This document shows positions 60,365-64,000 of a DNA stretch of 64,000 nucleotides, piece after piece. Under the pieces are notes generated by a model, which was not told where the DNA came from, searched no databases, and saw nothing but the letters and a program-made list of their open reading frames with translations. Position numbers and translations under genes: made by a program. How positions within the stretch are numbered: position 1 is the first letter of the stretch; each line of letters begins with the position of its first letter. This DNA comes from Streptomyces toyocaensis (lineage in GTDB: Bacteria > Actinomycetota > Actinomycetes > Streptomycetales > Streptomycetaceae), in NCBI RefSeq assembly GCF_000725125.1, contig NZ_JFCB01000009.1:1-64000 (forward strand), in the 5' to 3' direction.

Positions 60365-63300
60365 ATGCGGGACAGTCACCGGGCTGATGCCGAGCGGCTG
60401 TTGGCGCGGGCCGTGGAGGAGGAGGTGCGCCGGTCGGGCGGACGCACCGACGGGAAGGTGCTGCTCGCGCGGGCCCGCGGGGCACTGGACGCGATGGCGG
60501 CGACGGCGGCCGAGGAGTACGGGGCGTACACGCGTGCCCTGGACGAGTCGGAGGCCGGCCGGCTCACCTTCCGGCAGCGCTACGCCCGCGAGGGCGCCGG
60601 GACACCGCTGCTGGTGGCCGGGGTGGCGGGGCTCGCGGCCGTGGCCGCCGACATGGCGCTCGGCACCGGCACCGGGACGGCGCTGGGCGCGGGCGTGACG
60701 GTCGGCGTCGTCGGCGCGGCGGCGACCGTGGTGAAGGTGGCCGGTGCCCATGTGCCCGCCGCCCATCACCGGGCCGGCGCGGTGAGTCAGCCGGGCGGGC
60801 CGGAGCAGCTCCGGCTGCAGTGGCTGACGGCGCTGGAGGTGCGCGGGATCCGCCCGTTCCTGGACCAGCAGCGGGTGCTGGCCGCGTCCACGGGGCGCAC
60901 GAAGGCGGGGCCGCGGCTGCGCGGCACGGACAAGAGCGCGGCGGCCCGCGGGCGCAGTGTGCTGGACCAGTCCTTCGGGCAGCTCCCCGAGCCGCTGGGC
61001 CCGTTCGCCGGCCGGCGGCAGGAGACGGCGCGGATCAGGCAGTGGGTGCGGGCGGCCCGCGCCAGTACCGAGACCCGGCCGACCGTGGTGGTGCTGCACG
61101 GGGCGCCCGGCAGCGGCCGCACGACGCTCGCGGTGCGCGCCGCGCACGAGCTGAAGGACCACTTCCGCGGCGCCTGCGTCGTCGACCTGCGCGGCGACAG
61201 CCCGGGTGAGCCCCCGCTGTCCACCCGGGACGCGCTGCTGCATCTGCTGAACCGGCTCGGCGCGCCGCGCGAGCAGCTGCTGTTCCGTGAACGGTCCTCC
61301 CCCGACCAGCAGGTCAAGCGGCTGAGCGAGCTGTACCACCAGCATCTGACCGGGATGCCCGTCACCGTGGTGCTGGACGACGCCTCCGATCCGCAGCAGG
61401 TCCGCACGCTGATACCGGAGCGCTCCGACAGCCTGGTCCTGGTCACCTCCCGGGCCCCCCTCGGGCTGCCCGACGACCTGCCGGCCCGGGTCCACCAGCT
61501 GCCGGTGGAGCCCCTGGACGCCGCCGGTGCGGAGGAACTGCTCACGGCCGCCGCGCAGGACTCCTCGGGGCCGTACGACGCCGAGTCCGCCGAGCGGGTG
61601 CGGGAGCTGTGCGGGGGCCTGCCCCTGGCGCTGCGGGTCGTCGGCGCGGCCCTGGGTCCGCGCTCGCCGCTCGCGCTCGCCACCGACCTGGGCGCCTACG
61701 GGCCCGTCGAGCCGGTCGAGCGCGCTCTGTGGCTGCGCTACACCGATCAGCCGGAGATCCTGCGCCGGCTGCTGCGCCGGCTGGCGCTGGCCGGCCGGGC
61801 CTCACTGGGTGCCGCCGCGGCGGCAGCGCTCCTCGGCACCGACGAGGCCGAGGGGACCCGGCACCTGGCCGCGCTGGAGCGCGCCGGGCTGATCGACCGC
61901 GTACGGCACAGCCGCTACCGGCTGCACGACCTCGTCCGCGCGTTCGCGCTGGCCCGGCTCCTCGACGAGGAGGACCCGGCCGAGCGCACGGCCGCGCAGG
62001 AACGGCTGATCGTGAACTACGCCGAGCTCGCCGACTCGGTGCTGCGGCTGGTCGACGGCAACATGTCGACCCGCTCGGACCGCTTCAGCCCGTACGGCTT
62101 CACCTCGCTGGACGAGGCACTGCGCTGGCTGGACGACGAGTCGAGCTTCATCACGGCGGCCCTGCGGCACGCGGAGGGCGTCGACCGGAGGGCGGTGCTG
62201 AACCTGCTCGGCGCGCTGTGCGACTACTGCCTGCTGCGCGGCGACCTCTACCGCCTCGGCGAGATCAACGAGCTGGCGCAGGCCGTGGACGAGGGGCTGC
62301 TGGTGCGCTCCGTGCAGTGGCGCACCGGCATCGCCGCGCGGCAGCTCGGCGAGCTGGACAAGGCGCGGACCACCCTGACGTCGGTCGTGGACCTGTACCG
62401 GGAGGCGCAGCACGACGCGGGCGCGGCGCGGGCGCTGACCTCGCTCGGCATCACGCTGCACCACCAGGGCAACCTGACGGAGGCGTCGGCGAAGCTGCGG
62501 GAGGCGCTGGATCTGCAGTCCGCGCCCGAGCTGGCCACGGACCGCGCCTGGACGATGCACGCGCTGGCGGCGGTGGAACGCGACCGCGCCCGGCCGGCCG
62601 AGGCCCTGGACCTGCTCACCGAGTCGCTGGTGCTGCACCGCGCGGGCGAGTCCCTGCACGGCCAGGCGTGGGCGCACTTCCAGCTGGGGCAGCTGTACCT
62701 GCGGATGGGCGACGTGCCGCGCGCGGAGAGCGAACTGCGCACGGCCCTGGACCTGTACGGCCGTACGCGCGACGCCCGTGGTGAGGCGTGGGCGCTGACG
62801 GAGCTGGCGCGGACCCGGCTGGTGGACGGTGACGCCTCGCCGGCGGTGGAGGACCTGCGCCGGGCCGCGGCCCGGCACCGTGACAACGAGGACGCGCGGG
62901 GCGAGGCCTGGACGCTGTACTACCTGGGCCAGGCCCTGGAGGAGACCGGCGACCTGGACCGCGCGGTGCGCGAGCTGGAACGGGCCCGCACGATGTTCTC
63001 CCGGATGCGGGACGTCTACGGACTGGCCTGCGCCCGGCACCACTCGGCGCGGGTGACCCGGGACCAGCGGGCGGCCCGGACGGGGTCGCTGCGCAACTCC
63101 GGCTTCGCCCGCCAGCTGCTGGTGGACGCGCGCGCCGACTTCCAGCGCATCGGGGTGGCGCACGGCGAGGCGTGGACCTGCCTGGAGCTGGCGGTCGTCG
63201 ACGCGGGCAACGCGCGCACGCAGCAGGCCCTCGCCCTGTGCGACGAGGCGGTGACCCTGTTCGTGTCCTACGGCGACCGGCGCGGCGAGGACTGGGCACG

Positions 63301-63565
63301 CTTCCTGCGCTGCACGCTGCTGCCGTACGCGGCCCCGGGCGGCACGGAGGTCGGTACGGCGGTGGCCCAGGAGGAGCTGTCCCGGCTGGGCCGTGCCGGC
63401 CACCCCGCCCGCGACGGCAAGCTGGCCGACTGCGTGGAGGCCTACCAGCTCCTCCTGGAACGGGGCGTCACCCTGGAGTCCGGCTGGCAGGCCTGGCACC
63501 TGGGCATGGTCCCCAGCCGCCACGCCCGAGAGGTCATGGGAGTACCAGTGCAGCCCACGCCGTAA
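60365..63565 (+). CDS. STAND (NB-ARC) ATPase with C-terminal TPR array
   Basis: 1,066 residues. Residues ~1-75 helical N-domain; ~79-135 two hydrophobic helices ([39 protein letters not shown]) that may anchor it in the membrane; ~215-480 NB-ARC with [15 protein letters not shown], a P-loop [13 protein letters not shown], Walker B VTVVLDDA and [16 protein letters not shown] (GLPL motif); then a winged helix; from ~640 about ten TPR units ([40 protein letters not shown]). The usual P-loop Lys is Arg. STAND proteins oligomerise on ligand binding; the N-domain gives no recognised effector. Confidence 0.92.
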   Translation: MRDSHRADAERLLARAVEEEVRRSGGRTDGKVLLARARGALDAMAATAAEEYGAYTRALDESEAGRLTFRQRYAREGAGTPLLVAGVAGLAAVAADMALGTGTGTALGAGVTVGVVGAAATVVKVAGAHVPAAHHRAGAVSQPGGPEQLRLQWLTALEVRGIRPFLDQQRVLAASTGRTKAGPRLRGTDKSAAARGRSVLDQSFGQLPEPLGPFAGRRQETARIRQWVRAARASTETRPTVVVLHGAPGSGRTTLAVRAAHELKDHFRGACVVDLRGDSPGEPPLSTRDALLHLLNRLGAPREQLLFRERSSPDQQVKRLSELYHQHLTGMPVTVVLDDASDPQQVRTLIPERSDSLVLVTSRAPLGLPDDLPARVHQLPVEPLDAAGAEELLTAAAQDSSGPYDAESAERVRELCGGLPLALRVVGAALGPRSPLALATDLGAYGPVEPVERALWLRYTDQPEILRRLLRRLALAGRASLGAAAAAALLGTDEAEGTRHLAALERAGLIDRVRHSRYRLHDLVRAFALARLLDEEDPAERTAAQERLIVNYAELADSVLRLVDGNMSTRSDRFSPYGFTSLDEALRWLDDESSFITAALRHAEGVDRRAVLNLLGALCDYCLLRGDLYRLGEINELAQAVDEGLLVRSVQWRTGIAARQLGELDKARTTLTSVVDLYREAQHDAGAARALTSLGITLHHQGNLTEASAKLREALDLQSAPELATDRAWTMHALAAVERDRARPAEALDLLTESLVLHRAGESLHGQAWAHFQLGQLYLRMGDVPRAESELRTALDLYGRTRDARGEAWALTELARTRLVDGDASPAVEDLRRAAARHRDNEDARGEAWTLYYLGQALEETGDLDRAVRELERARTMFSRMRDVYGLACARHHSARVTRDQRAARTGSLRNSGFARQLLVDARADFQRIGVAHGEAWTCLELAVVDAGNARTQQALALCDEAVTLFVSYGDRRGEDWARFLRCTLLPYAAPGGTEVGTAVAQEELSRLGRAGHPARDGKLADCVEAYQLLLERGVTLESGWQAWHLGMVPSRHAREVMGVPVQPTP

Positions 63566-63713
63566 CAGCTACGGACAGCCGCACCGCCGCAACTGCGGGC
63601 AGTCGTGCCGCTGGGGCGGCACGGGTGGGCGCAGCGGCACCCCGCAGGCGCCGGGCTGCGCAACACCCCGCGGCCCACACCAACGCCGGGTGCCCAGCTG
63701 ACGCCGCCCAGCG

Positions 63714-63755
63714 GTCAGCAGTCAGCGGTCAGCGGTCAGCAGTCAGCGGTCAGCC
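63714..63755 (+). repeat. Six tandem 7-bp repeats at the 3' end of the last gene
   Basis: GTCAGC(A/G/C) repeated six times, running into the stop codon of the gene at 63750. The remainder of 63566-63713 shows nothing recognisable. Confidence 0.8.
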
Positions 63756-63989
63756 GGACTTCTTGCCACCGTCGGCCACGACGCTTCCCGTCTCGCCCCC
63801 GGGCTCCTCGGACTCCACGAAGTTCACCCGCCCCATGTGCCGGTTCATCGACTTCATCAGCCCCCACACCGCCAGAGCCATCACCGCGAACACGATGAAC
63901 CCGAGGACACCGGGAGTCACCTTGTCCTCGTCGAGCTCCTTGGCCAGAGGCACCAGGTGGGTCATTGCCAGGCTTGCGCTTGCGCTCAT
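63750..63989 (-). CDS. Small single-pass membrane protein (79 aa)
   Basis: Starts at 63989, 63998 and 63965 are all in frame; none has a clear ribosome binding site within the window. One transmembrane helix (TPGVLGFIVFAVMALAVWGL) is followed by a conserved-looking basic stretch MKSMNRHMGRVNFVE and a disordered acidic tail. It resembles a short conserved Streptomyces membrane protein of unknown function (LAKELDEDKVTPG motif). Confidence 0.75.
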   Translation of the reverse strand: MSASASLAMTHLVPLAKELDEDKVTPGVLGFIVFAVMALAVWGLMKSMNRHMGRVNFVESEEPGGETGSVVADGGKKSG

Positions 63990-64000
63990 GTCAGGCATTG

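Overview
The window is high-GC actinobacterial DNA, almost certainly from a Streptomyces species. The signs are the codon usage, GTG and TTG starts preceded by G-rich ribosome binding sites, an XRE/DUF5753 plus DUF397 regulator pair beside an RsbW-like ATPase, a GTP-dependent PEP carboxykinase, and an SCO4983-type gene. No rRNA, tRNA or CRISPR array was recognised.

Layout. (1) 1-4.7 kb is core-like: a cut proline-rich protein, a PLP aminotransferase, an SCO4983-type protein, a tiny membrane protein, a secreted PGRP/amidase and an MmpS-like membrane protein. (2) 4.9-14.8 kb holds a 2,901-residue secreted RHS/YD-repeat toxin with a C-terminal DNA/RNA non-specific nuclease and its two-domain SUKH immunity gene. 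(3) 14.8-22.6 kb is a graveyard of toxin/immunity cassettes: two near-identical SUKH genes, a third SUKH scrap, two copies of another immunity gene each preceded by the tail of a lost toxin, a frameshifted Imm21, a Sel1-repeat relic joined to an RHS scrap, IS256 and helicase-associated scraps, and a signal-peptidase-I homologue lacking both catalytic residues. (4) 22-34.9 kb continues the accessory DNA: SUKH genes, a SUKH/LRR-like gene coupled to a Cys-rich DUF1963-like gene, and a secreted DNRLRE-NucA/NucB toxin facing a SUKH gene. That module is bracketed by ~390-bp direct repeats. An XRE/DUF397 locus with a divergent anti-sigma-like ATPase follows. (5) 34.9-45.4 kb mixes an FG-GAP protein, a lipoprotein, NUDIX, a RelE/XRE toxin-antitoxin pair, another SUKH gene, SGNH/PadR/NTF2 genes, a dienelactone-hydrolase-like gene and an AAA/DUF234 ATPase. 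(6) 45.4-64 kb is core-like again: secreted beta-propeller/Ig protein, pckG, hemolysin III-type membrane protein, Mut7-C protein, a four-gene glycan operon (GT2 synthase, GT39, DPM-GtrA, copper radical oxidase), a YyaL-type thioredoxin protein, a large STAND/TPR ATPase and a small membrane protein.

How it works together. The middle ~40 kb reads as an interbacterial-competition island. Secreted nucleases are paired with SUKH-type immunity proteins, and old cassettes have been displaced and left behind as immunity genes, toxin tails and repeat scars. The glycan operon at 51-58 kb is arranged like the CslA/GlxA tip-glycan system: a processive GT2 with a radical copper oxidase carrying all its metal ligands, linked to polyprenol-sugar enzymes by 4-nt overlaps throughout.

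All assignments come from reading the sequence. Family names rest on motif recognition, not on database searches.
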